Below are positions 47,659-59,197 of a DNA stretch of 64,000 nucleotides, one piece after another (position 1 is the stretch's first letter; every line of letters starts with the position of its first letter). The position numbers were made by a program, and so were the translations under genes. Below the pieces are notes generated by a model. That model did no database searches. It was given only the letters and a program-made list of their open reading frames with translations, and was not told the DNA's origin. Source of the DNA: Hansfordia pulvinata (Eukaryota > Ascomycota > Sordariomycetes > Xylariales); assembly GCA_006538405.1 (NCBI GenBank), contig BJKQ01000009.1, positions 630,001 to 694,000 of the forward strand. Reading direction: 5' to 3'.

Positions 47659-49198
47659 ACAGACCTGAGAGTGGTGGCGTCCGGGCCGACGGCGTGGGTG
47701 AGCGACTCGATGGTGCCGCTGGTGCTGGGGACGGCCTGCTGGAGGAGCAGACTGCGCTCCTCGAGGTCGGCGAAGGGCCGGAACGCCCGCTCGGCGTCCT
47801 CCGGGGCGCCGCCCGCGTAGAAGAGCCCCACGGCCACGAACTTGGACAGGAAGCTCACGTACGCGCCGATCCGGGGGTCGGCCTCCATCGTCCTCTGCAG
47901 CTGCGCGGTGGCCCGGTGGATGCTGCCCAGGTCGGCGGGGCTGTAGAGGTTGACCCGGTACTGTGCCCGGACCTGGGGCACCGTCTGGATGCCGAACTGG
48001 GTCACGATGCCTGTGGGGTAGGTCAACTCTGCTTTTGCTCTGAGCGAGAGATGGGGAGAGAGATGGAGAGAGAGAGACATGCAGAAAAAGGCCCCAGCAC
48101 AGAAACAACGACCACAGACAGAACAGAGTCGCCCGCCCTCGTAGGCCGGTCAACCACCTACCAAAGTTGGTGCCGCCCCCCTTCAACGCCCAGAACAGAT
48201 CCGGGTTCTCCGTGGCGCTGGCACGTACAATTGACGAGTCGGCCAGGACCACCTGCGTGGATGGCACGTAGGTATCATTACCAGTCAGTTCGTGGTGGTT
48301 CAAAAAGAAATCAAGGATCCTGGGGTGAATATAGCACCCTTGCCCTTCCCCTCCCTCGACCGAAGGAAAAAAAAAAAAAAAAAAAAGAACGCTCCGAAAA
48401 TCGAAGAACTCTCCCCCCAACTCACCTCAGCCCACCTCAGGTTGTCCGCCCCGTAGCCGTGCAGGTTGACGAACGCGGGCATGCCGCCGCCCAGCAGGAA
48501 CCCGGAGACGCCGACGTCCTTGTGCCGGCCTCCTACGGCGCTGCGGCGGAGGCGGCCTCCCCCACCTCCGCCTCCGCCCCCGCCACCGTGCGGCTGCTGG
48601 CAGCCCTTCTGCTGCTGCTGGCTCTCCAGGAACGCGTAGACCTCGCCCCAGGTGCACCCCGCGCCGGCGCGCAAGACGCCGCCGCCGTCCTCCTCACCGT
48701 CGTCGAGGGCGAGCCCCTTCAGCCGGGACACGTCGATGACGACGCCGTGCGCGCCGACCCCGGCCACGCCCGCGTTCTGGTTGTGCCCCGTGCACCGGAC
48801 GGCGAAGGCAGTGCCGCCACCTCCGCCGCCGCCGCCGCCGCGGACCGCCCGCAGGACCTGAGCCACCTCCTCGGCCGTGCGAGGCTTGATGAAGCCCGCC
48901 GTCGGAAGCCAGCAGTTGGGAGTCCTGTTTTTTTTTTTTTTTCTCAGTGTCCTTGTCCAGAGGGTGGGGGAGGAATGGGCACTCCCGGGAGAAAATGCCG
49001 CGGTATACGGACAGGGAGGCACGTTGAAGAGGTAGGCAAGGTAAAGGCAGGCAGAGAGAAAGGGAAAAAAAAAACCCACCAGGACTTGTCGTGCTCGGCT
49101 TGGTACTCGGCGCTGCCGGGGCGTATCACGGAGCCGGGCGCCGCCGACTCGGCCTGGTCGCAGACCGCGGCGGCGCCCTCGTAGCGCTGGCTCGGCAT
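46892..49198 (-). CDS. FAD-linked oxidoreductase (PCMH / berberine-bridge-enzyme-like)
   Basis: Family enzymes oxidise alcohols, sugars or secondary metabolites using covalently bound FAD and O2. Six exons on the minus strand: 49198-49080, 48924-48426, 48252-48162, 48010-47665, 47515-47316 and 47172-46892, giving 511 aa with every junction in phase and the frame intact. The FAD domain includes FIKPRTAEEVAQVLRAV, RCTGHNQNAG (the His is the expected 8-alpha-histidyl FAD site), GVSGFLLGGGMPAF and DLFWALKGGGTNFGIVTQFG. The Cys that makes the second flavin link in bicovalent members is not seen at GVSGF, so single attachment is likely. The C-terminal berberine-bridge segment is present (YGEANFRRLRETAARYDPDG). 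No signal peptide, unlike many secreted relatives. It lies 2.5 kb from the P450 on the same strand, so a role in the same pathway is possible. Confidence 0.9.
47270..47290 (+). repeat. G homopolymer (C run on coding strand) in intron 5 of the FAD oxidase
   Basis: About 21 G inside the 143-nt intron 47173-47315. Confidence 0.9.
47632..47652 (+). repeat. (CAG)n repeat in intron 4 of the FAD oxidase
   Basis: Lies just inside the donor of intron 47516-47664; reads (CTG)n on the coding strand. Confidence 0.85.
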
Positions 49199-50166
49199 GA
49201 TGGTGATGGTGGTGGTGGTTGTAGTTGATGTTGTTTCCTTCTCTTGTTTGTCCCCTCTATCCCCCTTCCTTTCTCTCGTTCGCTTTTCCCCTCTGAGTAA
49301 CGTATCTTGATCGTTTTTTTAAATCTCCAGGGTCGAAGCCGCCTGGGGGACCTCTAGACGTCTGACCTCCGGGTCGGGAGGGGGTCTCGATCGAGGGACC
49401 TTTCGTTCCTGGTTGTGGTGTGTTTTGGCGATCTTTGACGGGAGATGGTCACGACGGGAAGCAGCTGCAGCCTTGCTTATATTATATTCAATTCACCGAC
49501 AAATACGTGCTGCGGTCTTTACGTGAACCCCCCTCCCCCTTTTTCTCTACGAGACGAGTATAGTACACCGTGAGCATCCAATGATGCCGCCACAAAGCCA
49601 CATGATCCGGCTTCCAGACAGGGATGGGGAGAGGGGAGAGGGGTGGAAAGCGGAGGGGGTGCGGCCGGCATCCGAGGCCGGGCAGCGCCGGGGCTGGCTT
49701 CGCCATGTCAATCAATCCGTGGCTCATGATTAGTGATTGCTGATGGATCTTGCCCCAGGCGTCGATTAGCGTCCCACGGTGCCCTTTTGTCAGCAGCACA
49801 GTGACACGCTCTGACCTCTCTCTCTCTCTCTCTCTCTTCGCCGGTGATCATCGCGAGATCCCCACTCGTCATGAGGGCCAACTCGCAGGGCCCAACATGG
49901 GGAATCCCATTGGGCAGCCGCTCGGCAGTGCCCCTCCTCCCGGGGAAGCCAGCTCATGGACAGACAACCCGATCCTCGCTTCTTGGCCCAACTTGTAGCT
50001 AAATGCGCCTATTATGCAACATCGGTGTCTAATCGTAAGGTAGGTAAGTAGCGGGTCAAGGCCGCATGAGGCTCCGCCCTCGACATCTCGCATCTTTGCC
50101 CCATGGGGGAAAAGACCAGCGCTCGTTCTGGTGCGCAGCTAACGCAAAACTTGTTGGGTGGTGCTT

Positions 50167-50169
<3 letters not shown>

Positions 50170-50231
<62 letters not shown>
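50170..50231 (+). repeat. (CA)n dinucleotide repeat, about 31 units
   Basis: Uninterrupted AC/CA microsatellite in intergenic DNA. Confidence 0.95.
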
Positions 50232-50232
<1 letters not shown>

Positions 50233-51673
50233 CACATAAAACCCCGCAGGCTAAAGAGCAACGAGGACTCGTACAAGTATCCAGAGACAGGACACGAGAG
50301 AGAGATAGAGAGACAGAGAGAGAGAGAAAGTGAGTGAGAGAGAGAGGAGAGGGGGAACTGGAATCAGCCTTCTTCGCTGCCGGTTGGCTGCACTCCCTCG
50401 CCCTGGCCAAGCTCGAGGTGGCCAGATGGCCGCGGGGCGACCGAGTACACGATTCGATTGTGGCCGCAGAGCAGTGCCTCCATCCAGTCGGAGGAGCTCT
50501 TGACCTGGTCGGGAAGGGGGACCAAGCGGGCGAGAGCCCCCCCCCCCCCAAAGAAAAGAGCCTCCTCACTGCGACTTCTGGTTGCTCGGCTCCGGGGCTC
50601 AAGAGGCCACTCATGCACACCCCTGCCATACGGGTAGGGATAAGCCCTCTGGTGGGTATGGATGAGCCCTCTGATGAGGACAGGTACTCGCAGGAGAGTT
50701 CATGCAGTCCTCTCATCAGCTCGGTATTTCTCAGCTCGGTCTTTCGAGGGACGAGTGCATGCGAGAACCAGCAGGCGTCAGCTCCCCCGGCTCCCAAAAG
50801 TCATGCCAGACCGCTCTCTCCCTTCCCAACGAGTAATGCGAGCTCGCTCCGCACACAACCCACCCCCACCTATAAGGAAGGGGGCTGCACTGCAGACTCC
50901 GGGGTATTCCGAGGTGAGAAAGGGAAGCGGAACAGGGACAGGACAGAAGCAATACCGTGATGCTGAATCCAAATTCCTCTTTTGGATATGCCGCTCTCGT
51001 CCTCGTCGTCGTCGTCGGTGTCGTCTAGTGAGACACTCAAGTCACATGCGTGCGTGTTTGGCCGGTTTACCGCCCCATCTGGAAAATCCATAAGAAGCAG
51101 CTCGTGGAAAAAAAGCGAAACGTCTCAAGTGGTAGACTACAGTGTATTGTACTCCGAGTATCTGCTATGTAGGTGACACAGGGAAAGGAAGAAAAAAAAA
51201 AAAAAAAAAAGGACGACCGAGGAATGTGCGGTCTTTGCGGGCTCGGAGCATCCGTGCGGGTGGGAAAGGGGGGAGAAATGAGTGTGGGTGGGTGTGGGTG
51301 TATATGTGCTTCTATTTGTCTTGTGAATACACACACATGTTCCAGAATGTCTGACGGCAATGCTCGCACGGGGGTCGTTTTTTTTTTTTTTTCTGGCCTT
51401 GATCGTGACTCGGCCCACGCGCGTGCCTTGCCTTGACGCGGTTGGGGCGTTGGGCAACTTGCGAGTGAGTGTGTGTGTGTGTTTGGAAGCTGAGATCGTC
51501 AGATGAAAGAAGGAAAAGAAAACATCCGGAACGGATGACCCTGCAGAACCGAAGACGCTGTCTTGCAAAGCAGGGAACGGTGGGCTGGCGGGAAGGGGGA
51601 AGCCGGGCTCCCCGGCCGCGGTCTGCAACGGAGAGAGAGAGAGAGGCAAGCCAAGGCCAGCTTCGGTTCGGCT

Positions 51674-51717
51674 TGGTTCAGTTCAGTTCAGTTCAGTTGA
51701 GTTCAGTTTGGTTCAGA
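51674..51717 (+). repeat. TTCAG pentanucleotide repeat in the P450 3' flank
   Basis: Imperfect GTTCA units (TTCAG x4, then TTGAG, TTCAG, TTTGG, TTCAG) starting about 12 bases beyond the P450 stop codon. Confidence 0.85.
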
Positions 51718-51728
51718 CCAGCCCCAGC

Positions 51729-53915
51729 TCACGCATCCGACCGTCGTCTCCTCATCATGATGGTGGCGGCGGGGTCGAGGAAGACGTTCTCGTCGGCGTA
51801 CATGGTGCGCGGCCGGCCCTTGCCCTTGCCCTCGACGTACGCGAAATCGAACTCGCCCAGCAGGCGGGCCATGAGCAGCTTGATCTCGGCCACGGCGAAC
51901 TGCCGCCCCGGGCACGCCTGCGTCCCGTACCCGAAGCCCAGCGCGTCCGCCCGCGTCGACTGCCCCGCCTGGAACCGGGCCCGGTCCTCCGGCGACGCCC
52001 GGCGCTTGCGGTAGCTCCGCATCGGGTCGAACGTCCCCGGGTCCGGCGTCACGGCCGGGTCGTGCGCGTGGTCGAAGCCCGCGAACCCGACCTTGGTCCC
52101 GGCCGGGATGTGGGTGCCGTCCTTGAGGCTGAAGTCGTGGACCGCCACGCGGGCCGGGTTGACTGTTGTTATGTGTTAGATAGAGAGATAGAAATAGAGA
52201 GAGGTGAGGGGGAGGAGAGCGAAAGAAAGAAAGACAGAAGGAAAAGAAAAAGACGAAAAAAAAAGAAAGGAAAAAAAGAAGAACAAACATCTTTCTTGAC
52301 GTGATCGACATTTCTTGACGTGATCGACATCTCTTGACGTGATCGACATCTCTTGACGTGATCGACATCAAGTGCCGAGAAAAGACGGGGGCAACTTTAC
52401 TGGGTTTCCCTCCAACTTACTCAGAATGGGCGGGTGAAACCGCTGACTCTCCAGGAAGAAGCTATCCATCTTTTCCAGCCTGGGGAGCCACTGTCTCAGG
52501 CCAATGTCCGACTGCTGCCCGACCGGCCCAAGATCTCGCGAGATTTCTGCAATCTCCTCCCGGAGATCGTCCGCGTACCCCGGGTGCTCGCACAGGTCGT
52601 ACAGCAGGTTCGACACGCTCATCGACGTCGTGTGGATGCTGGCCAGCGTCAGCACGCACTGCCTGTCGGACATTTCGTCTGGCTGCCGCTCTTTGGCCGT
52701 CGCCCGGTCCAGCATCCAGTTGAGCAGCGTCTCCTCTTCTTCTTCTTGTTCCTGTCCTCGTTCTTTCTCTTCCTGTCCTCCTTCTTCTTCTTCTTCTTGT
52801 TGCTGCTGCTGCTGCTGCTGAACCCGGTCATGCTTCTCGATCAGGGGCTTGACAATCTCCCGAGCGGTCCGGAGCTGACCCCGCTGGCGGTACCGCGCGG
52901 GTATCAGGCAGGCGACGAGCGGGTACGACCAAGGGGGAACATCCGCAGGAAGAAGGCGGTGGTGAAGGTGTCGATGGAGAAGTCGATCGAGATGCGCAGC
53001 CACCTCATGTCTCGGCTGGCCTCGCGGCCCATGAAGATCCTCGCCGACATGCGGGCGACAAGCATCCGGATCATCTCCTGGTGGTCGACCTCTTGCCATT
53101 CTGAGACCAGTTTAGTTCCTCTTTCTGAGTTTAAGGGGGAGGGGGGGGGGGCTTTTCTTGGTCTCTCCGTGTGTGTGTGTGTGTGTGGGTGTGTAAAGAG
53201 TCCCTACAAGCCCTTCAGTGTGCACCACTTACCTGGACACGGTGGGACGTCCAGGGCCCACGCATAGTCGAGCTCGTCCTTGGCTATCCCCATAAACTTG
53301 TACAGCTCGGGCGTGAGCTTGTCCTTGATGACCTTGGAATGCAGCGATGACTCTGTCATGAACAGAGTTCCCGTGAATTCAGGGACCAGGTTCTTAGCCC
53401 ATCGTTAGCTCGCGACACGGACGGCCCAAGTTGACTCAGGGGGGAGGGGGATGGGGAACTGCCGTGGTGGACTTACGCCTATCTGCGCCAGCTTCCCACT
53501 CAGCTTGGAGACCGGGACCAACCGCAGTTCGCTTAGATACCTCATGGGCAAAATGGTAATGTCCATGTCATAGCGGCGCACAACGAACGGTACGTCCTTG
53601 AACTTTTTGGATCGCTGCGGGTTAGCCCATGCTCTAGCAGTAGTCTCAATAGGGGGGGGACATGGCATTTACTTTGGCGTATCCATCCGCCATGATTCCC
53701 CGTGCGTTGGTTATGAACCTTGTCTGAAGAAGGTACGTCGGCTCAACAAACGACTTGTATCCGTGTACCTTGGCCCCCGGGACCCGGGGGTGTTTCTTCG
53801 CAAGCACAAACGACAGCGCCCAGTAGGAGAGCAGCACCACGGCCGCGCTCTGCCCCGGGCTCAGGCCCTGCAGGAAAGAGACGCAGGTCTGTGCCACGCG
53901 TGCTGTCGAAGACAT
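51729..53915 (-). CDS. Cytochrome P450, ent-kaurene-oxidase-like (P450-4/CYP503 type), one frame break
   Basis: Haem-thiolate monooxygenase, ER-anchored by the N-terminal helix (SAAVVLLSYWALSFVLA, residues about 23-39). Exons on the minus strand: 53915-53673, 53614-53477, 53392-53233, 53100-52421 and 52162-51729, about 551 aa. An alternative acceptor for exon 2 is 53602, which fits the family spacing GYxKFKD better. Motifs: ASIHTTS oxygen-binding I helix, ESQR (ExxR) and the haem loop FGYGTQACPGRQF. GYKSFVEPTYLLQTRF, DKLTPELYKFMGIAKDELDY and the I helix resemble gibberellin-pathway ent-kaurene oxidase from Fusarium. A Gln8 and Glu-rich insert interrupts the region before the I helix. The frame changes at the five-base run 52933-52937; one added base (RMFPPWSYP) closes it. 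It is divergent from the diterpene synthase, which supports an oxidised diterpene product. Confidence 0.9.
52296..52371 (+). repeat. Four 19-bp tandem repeats in the last P450 intron
   Basis: TTGACGTGATCGACATCTC-type units start at 52296, 52315, 52334 and 52353, nearly identical. Each contains TGACGT, the core of a CRE/bZIP site. They lie near the 5' end of the 258-nt intron 52163-52420. Confidence 0.93.
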
Positions 53916-55554
53916 GTTGGCTCTGGTAAGATGAGTTCAGCTGATCGAGATTGAGTCGTATACGAGAGAGTGTGGCGTGAGACCAACCGAGAGATGAGAC
54001 GAGACGAGACGAGACGAGACGAGACGAGACAGGGGGGGGGCTAATATATCACTTGAACCCTGGTACAGACCTCCAGCCGCGTGCCGCTTGCCTACCCAAA
54101 CTTCCGTATCGTCGTGCCGAAGCCTAAGTGAAGCCCGGAGACACGCCCGTGATATTTCCGACTCGCGGCGGCCAGGCGTGATCGTCTATCCAACGTACAT
54201 ACGCCTTCGTCATGCGGGTGCCAATACCCGAAGCTCGTCGAGGAGCCTGCTCAAGCTGCCCGCCATCACACACGGCCATGTGGTCCCCTGACCTACGGAC
54301 CAAAATAGCCTGAGAAAGACGAGTGTTCCGTCGGCCATTTCTCTAAGCCCCCCCACGTAGTTCAGGGCGCTCAGAGCTTCAACTGGCCAAGATGGAGACG
54401 CAGGGACGCGAGCCAGCCCCTACTAAGTTAACGTGCCTCAGGCAACGCTTCGGAGGAGAGGCTGCCGAGCCCGAGGCATCGAGACTTGCCCGATCCGAGT
54501 AAGAGGCCTTAGTCTTCTCCAGAGGCTCCCCCCTGTCACGATACCTTTTGAGCCTCATGTATCGATTCAGGAGAGGTACAAAGAGAGGCCGGGACTCATT
54601 TTGAAGCTATGAACCCTGCATACGCAACCCAGCTAGCTACGGTAGCTCATACGATGCGGATGGGCCACGAGGGCTTCTCCTAAGAACCGTCGAACTTTGA
54701 GTTTGGTCGCCAACGTGGCTCTGAGACACCGGAACTAAACCCAACCTCACGTCAGTCTTCTCCTTCAGATGCATGCTGCTCGTGCTCCACGTTGTGTACG
54801 GGGCAAAAACCCCCACAGCGCAGCTCAACCTGCCTCGCCCACGAGCATGGCCGGGCTAGACTCAAGAGCCGTCTCCTTTCAAACTTCAGTCGAGCACCTG
54901 CTCAGCTCCACGTCGGAAGGGCTCGAACCTAGCCATCTTGGCAAACCACGGGAGCACCTGTCAGGCCCGCGTGGCTTCCACGTGGAGGTTGGCGGCACTC
55001 TCGCCCAGAAGTTCCGCCGGGTCGAGTCCCTCGTGGATTCTTTGTCATGTCATCGTCAGGGCATTCAGTGACCTGGGAAGCTTTGACACCAGACCAGGCT
55101 CGGTAGGCAAATCCGTTATGATCTTCAGTCGACAAGGAGAAAGAGAGTCCGAGGTTGTGGGGAGGGGGGTGAGGCTCGAGCAGCAGGGTTGTGCTATCCT
55201 CACCGACGTGGATCGTGAGCCTCCTCTCAGCTTCGGAAGCCTCCCGATGGGGTTCTCCATATTCGAGAACATCGGAGTGGGCTCTGACTAGGGTTGATGA
55301 TCTCTCAGGCTTGGGACTGGACGATGATTCTTCTGTGGAGGTATGATGAGAGCCCGGTTGGTCGAGAGGTCTATTGGCGGTTCTCTGGCATGACGATGAG
55401 CCATGTGTTTGCTCGAGTCGTCATCCCCAGGAGAAGATTTGAGGCCCCTGCTCATGGCCATATAACGGGCCACGCTGCCCGTATCCTAGCATGATAGGTA
55501 ATCCATCAAATCACGTTTACTATTCATTTGGCATCACACACATCATCACACATC
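53916..55554. promoter_or_regulatory. Shared divergent promoter of P450 and diterpene synthase
   Basis: 1.64-kb interval between the two start codons. Next to the P450 are a (GAGAC)n repeat and, beyond it, a TATATA-like element near 54042-54049. Several CGG/CCG-containing short palindromic-looking stretches occur (for example around 54440-54500), as expected of Zn2Cys6 factor sites, but I cannot assign a specific site. No gene seen. Confidence 0.55.
53994..54029 (+). repeat. (GAGAC)n pentanucleotide repeat upstream of the P450
   Basis: Seven near-perfect units about 80-115 bases upstream of the P450 ATG, probably 5' UTR or core promoter. Confidence 0.9.
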
Positions 55555-58500
55555 ATGGCATCTGTCCCTCAGCTCAACTCGGCGGCTCAGGCCCTGATTC
55601 GGCAAGCGGTCCTGGAGCACGACAACAAGTACGGCTTCGGACGCATGAGCTGCGCCGTTTACGACACCGCGTGGGTGTCCATGGTCATCAAGACATCGCC
55701 CCGGGTCCAGCAGCGGGAGTGGCTTTTCCCCTCGTGCCTAAATTACATCCTCTCAGCTCAGCTGGAATGCGGGGGGGAGGCCGGGGCGTCCCAGATCGAC
55801 GGAATCCTCAACACAGCGGCGTCCATCCTGTCCATCTCCAGGCACATCAGGGACCCCCTCCAGCTGGAGCGGGGACTCGTGAGTGACCTCTGCGGCCGGC
55901 TGGTCCGAGGGGCCGCGTCCCTCCAGGTCCAGCTCGAGAGGTGGGACGTGGCGGCGTCGACGCACGTCGGCTTCGAAGTCATCGTCCCGGCCTTGCTGCA
56001 GCAGCTGGAGTTTGAGGGCATCAGCTTCAGCTTTCCAGGCAAGTCGGAGCTGGAGAGGCTGAACCTGTCCAAGATGTCCAGGTTCCGGCCCGAGATGCTC
56101 TACGGGGAGTCGAAGCCGACGGCTCTTCACTCTCTCGAGGCATTCGTCGGCAAGATCGACTTCGACAGGGTGTCCCACCACAAGGTCGACGGGTCCCTGA
56201 TGGCCTCGCCCTCCTCCACGGCCGCGTACCTCATGAACACGTCAGGTTGGGACGACGAGGCCGAGTCGTACCTCCAGCACGTGGTGGCCGCCAAGAGCTC
56301 GCTGGGCGGCGGCGTACCCAGCGCGTTCCCCTCGACACATTTCGAGTACACCTGGGTGAGTCAGATAGGGGGGGATGGATTGTGCCCAACCAGAGCCGGA
56401 CAGTGCTGACAGCCCCTTTCCAGCTACTCTCCACCCTCCTGCGCGCCGGCTTCACGGCCACCGATCTCGAGTGCGCTACTCTCCACAAGATGTCCTCCAT
56501 ACTGCTGGAGGCTTTCACTGCCGGCCAAGGCATCATCGGGTTCGGTAAGCGCCCCCACATCTGCTCTCAGAAAACAACTTTCCCGCTCTTCCTTCCCTCG
56601 GAAGCCCGCCAGCGACTAACAATCACATGTCCCCTCCCAGCGCCGCTGCTGACGCCAGACGTCGACGACACGGCAAAAGGGCTGCTGTCGCTCAGCATGC
56701 TCGGCAAGGGCGACCACGTCGACGCCGACGCGATGGTGCGCGCCTTTGAGGGCCGGGACCACTTCGTGACGTACGCGATGGAGCGCGACCCTAGCCTCAC
56801 GGCCAACTGCAACGCCCTGCTGGCGCTCCTCCAGCAGCAGCACCAGCGGGGAGACCCGGCGCGGCACGAGGCGCAGATCGCCAAGATCGCGCGGTTCCTG
56901 TGCGACTACTGGTGGGACTCGAACGGCCCCGTCCGGGATAAATGGGTATGTCTCTCTCTGCCCCCTTTTCGTCACCTCACCTGTCCGTTGGGATCATCAT
57001 CATCATTGTCCGTACTGACGCCAGTTCCCCTGCCCAAAGAATCTGAGCCCGCTGTATCCCACGATGCTCCTAGTCGAGGCGCTGAGCAACCTCGTCAAGC
57101 TCCTCGACGACGGGGCCTTGCCCGGCGGCCTGCTGCGGGACGACGAGGAGCTGAGGGGCCGGGTCGCGGTGACGCTGTGCCAGGCGTGCGCGCGGGCGCT
57201 GTTCGCACAGGACCCCGACGGGTCGTGGGAGAGGGGCGCTGTCGAGCCGACGTCGTACGGCCTGCTGATCTTGGTCGAGGCCAGGCGGCTCCCGTCCTTC
57301 AGGCCCCTGCGGCGAAAGCTCGACGAGGCGATCGACGCCGCGGTGGCTTTCCTCGGCGAGGGCGAGGACGAGCAGCCCGCGCAGGGCGACTGCATCTGGG
57401 TCGAGAAGGTGACGTACGGCTCGACGCTGCTGACCAGCGTGTACCGGCTGGCTGCCCTGAAAGCGGCGTCCCTCCCAGTACCATCTCCATCATCACCACC
57501 TCGACAGGCAGATGTAGAGACGGGGACAGCTGTGGCGAACTCTGGCGAGCGCGACAGCCACAAGAAGATGGAGTCGTACGTCGGGCTGGTGCGGCAGACG
57601 CCCATGTTTGCAGGGGCCTCGGAGTGGGAGGTGCGGTGCGCGTACGTCGAGTCGGCGGCGTTCGCGCCGCTGCTGCGGGCGCGGCGGCTAGCCGTCTTCG
57701 CCCGCGACGGGATGGAAGAGGACCGCTACTTTGACATGATCCCCTTTATCTGGGCCGTGTGCGCCCTCCCACGGGCCGCAGCAGGAGGAGGAGGAGGAGG
57801 AAGAGGGGGAAAGGGAGGCGTGGCGCCGGCGGCCTCGACGCGCTATCTCTTCGACATGATGGTCATCTCCTTCCTCAACTTCCAGGCCGACGAGTTTATG
57901 GAGTCGATCGCGGGCCCGGCGTTCGCGGGCCGGACTGGCGAGCTTCGGAGGCTCATCGACGGGCTGTTTGTCGACTCCCCGTTGTCCGTCCCACTTCTTC
58001 CTCGTCCTCTTCCTCGGGAGACGTCGACGACAGCACAATTGAGACGACGGACAGAAGTAGCAGCAGCCCGCAGACGACCGGGTCGAGCGCCCCCTGCGCA
58101 AGTTCGTGGCGCACGTGCTCGAGCACCGCGACGTCGTGCGCGCGAGCGCGTGGGACCAGCAGCAGCTCCGGCTGGAGCTTCGCGTCTACCTGCAGGCGCA
58201 CGTGACGCAGGCCGAGGACAACGCGGCTCTCGTGCAGAGGCAGAAGCAGCAGCAGCAGCAGCGACAACAACAACAGAAGCCGCAGTCGAATTCTCCTTTA
58301 TCCTCGTCGTCGCCATCGCCGCCATCAACTGGCCACAGCGCCAGGGACACGTTCGCCCGGTGGGTGCGCACGACGTCAGCGGACCACACCTCGGGCCCCT
58401 ACGCCTTCGCGCTGTCGGCCTGTCTGCTCTCCTCCTCGTCGTTATGCGACAGCGGCGACGACTGCTTCCCGGGGGCCTCGGCCAAGTATTTCGCCGCCGA

Positions 58501-59197
58501 CGTGTGCCGCCACCTGTCCACCATGTGCCGCATGTACAACGACTACGGCTCAGTCGAGCGCGACGCCGCCGAGGGCAACCTCAACTCGGTCGACTTTTCC
58601 GAGTTTTCGCTTCCTTCTTCACCTTCTTCTTCTTCTTCTGGCCATTCAGTAGAAGAAGGCAGCGGAAGTCCTGCCACTGGCACCACCACCACCACCAGTC
58701 TGGAAGACAGAAAGATAGAGCTTTTCAAGCTGGCCGAGTACGAGCGGGCGTGCCTCGACCAGGCGGTGCGCAGCCTGGCCCGCGAGGCCGAGGGCGACTC
58801 CGCTACTCCGCCGAGGGGTCGCGTCCTCGAGAAGCGCACCCTGGCGGTCTGGCAGGTCTTCATCGACGTGACGGACCTGCACGGGCAGATCTACGTCGTG
58901 CGCGATATTGCCAGCCGGGTGAAGAGGGACCGCACGGCTGATTGTCCTGCCTCTGCTGATGCTGACGCTGATGCTGATGCTGTTTCTGGCGACGGCGTGG
59001 GCAGAGAAGGCTCTCGTTACTTGGAGGGCAGCAGCAGCGACACCGAAGAAGAAGAAGAAGAAAAGAAGAAGAAGCCGGTGGCGGCGCCGGACATGCAGAG
59101 GACCGCCACTGTCAAGAGCAGTGCGCTGGCGAGCGTCAAGGCTTGCCGGCGGGGTGGGATTCCCTTCAACGGCAAGTTCTTCAGGGTCAACAGCTGA
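55555..59197 (+). CDS. Bifunctional diterpene synthase (CPS/KS type), two frame breaks
   Basis: Expected to convert geranylgeranyl diphosphate to a copalyl-type diphosphate (class II) and then to a polycyclic diterpene such as ent-kaurene (class I). Exons 55555-56355, 56424-56544, 56641-56945 and 57025-59197. The N terminus YGFGRMSCAVYDTAWVSMVI is typical of fungal CPS/KS. The class II motif is PDVDDTAKGLL (exon 3). Class I metal sites are DEFME (in NFQADEFMESI, about 57888), where Fusarium-type enzymes have DEFFE, and the NSE/DTE-type NDYGSVERD (about 58537-58563). The frame changes at C runs 57977-57980 and 58077-58079; one added C at each closes it at about 1133 aa. That is longer than usual (about 950 aa) because of Gly-, Ser-, Gln-, Thr-, Ala/Asp- and Glu/Lys-rich inserts in the class I half. 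The stereochemistry and product cannot be read from sequence. Confidence 0.93.

Larger units (their letters stand above)
49199..51728. other. Intergenic, FAD oxidase promoter and P450 3' flank, repeat-rich
   Basis: 2.5 kb without a supported gene. Contains a CT run (about 49818-49838), the long (CA)n at 50170-50231, GA-rich DNA (50295-50350), an A run (about 51188-51209), a T run (about 51379-51392) and the TTCAG repeat next to the P450 stop. Confidence 0.55.
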
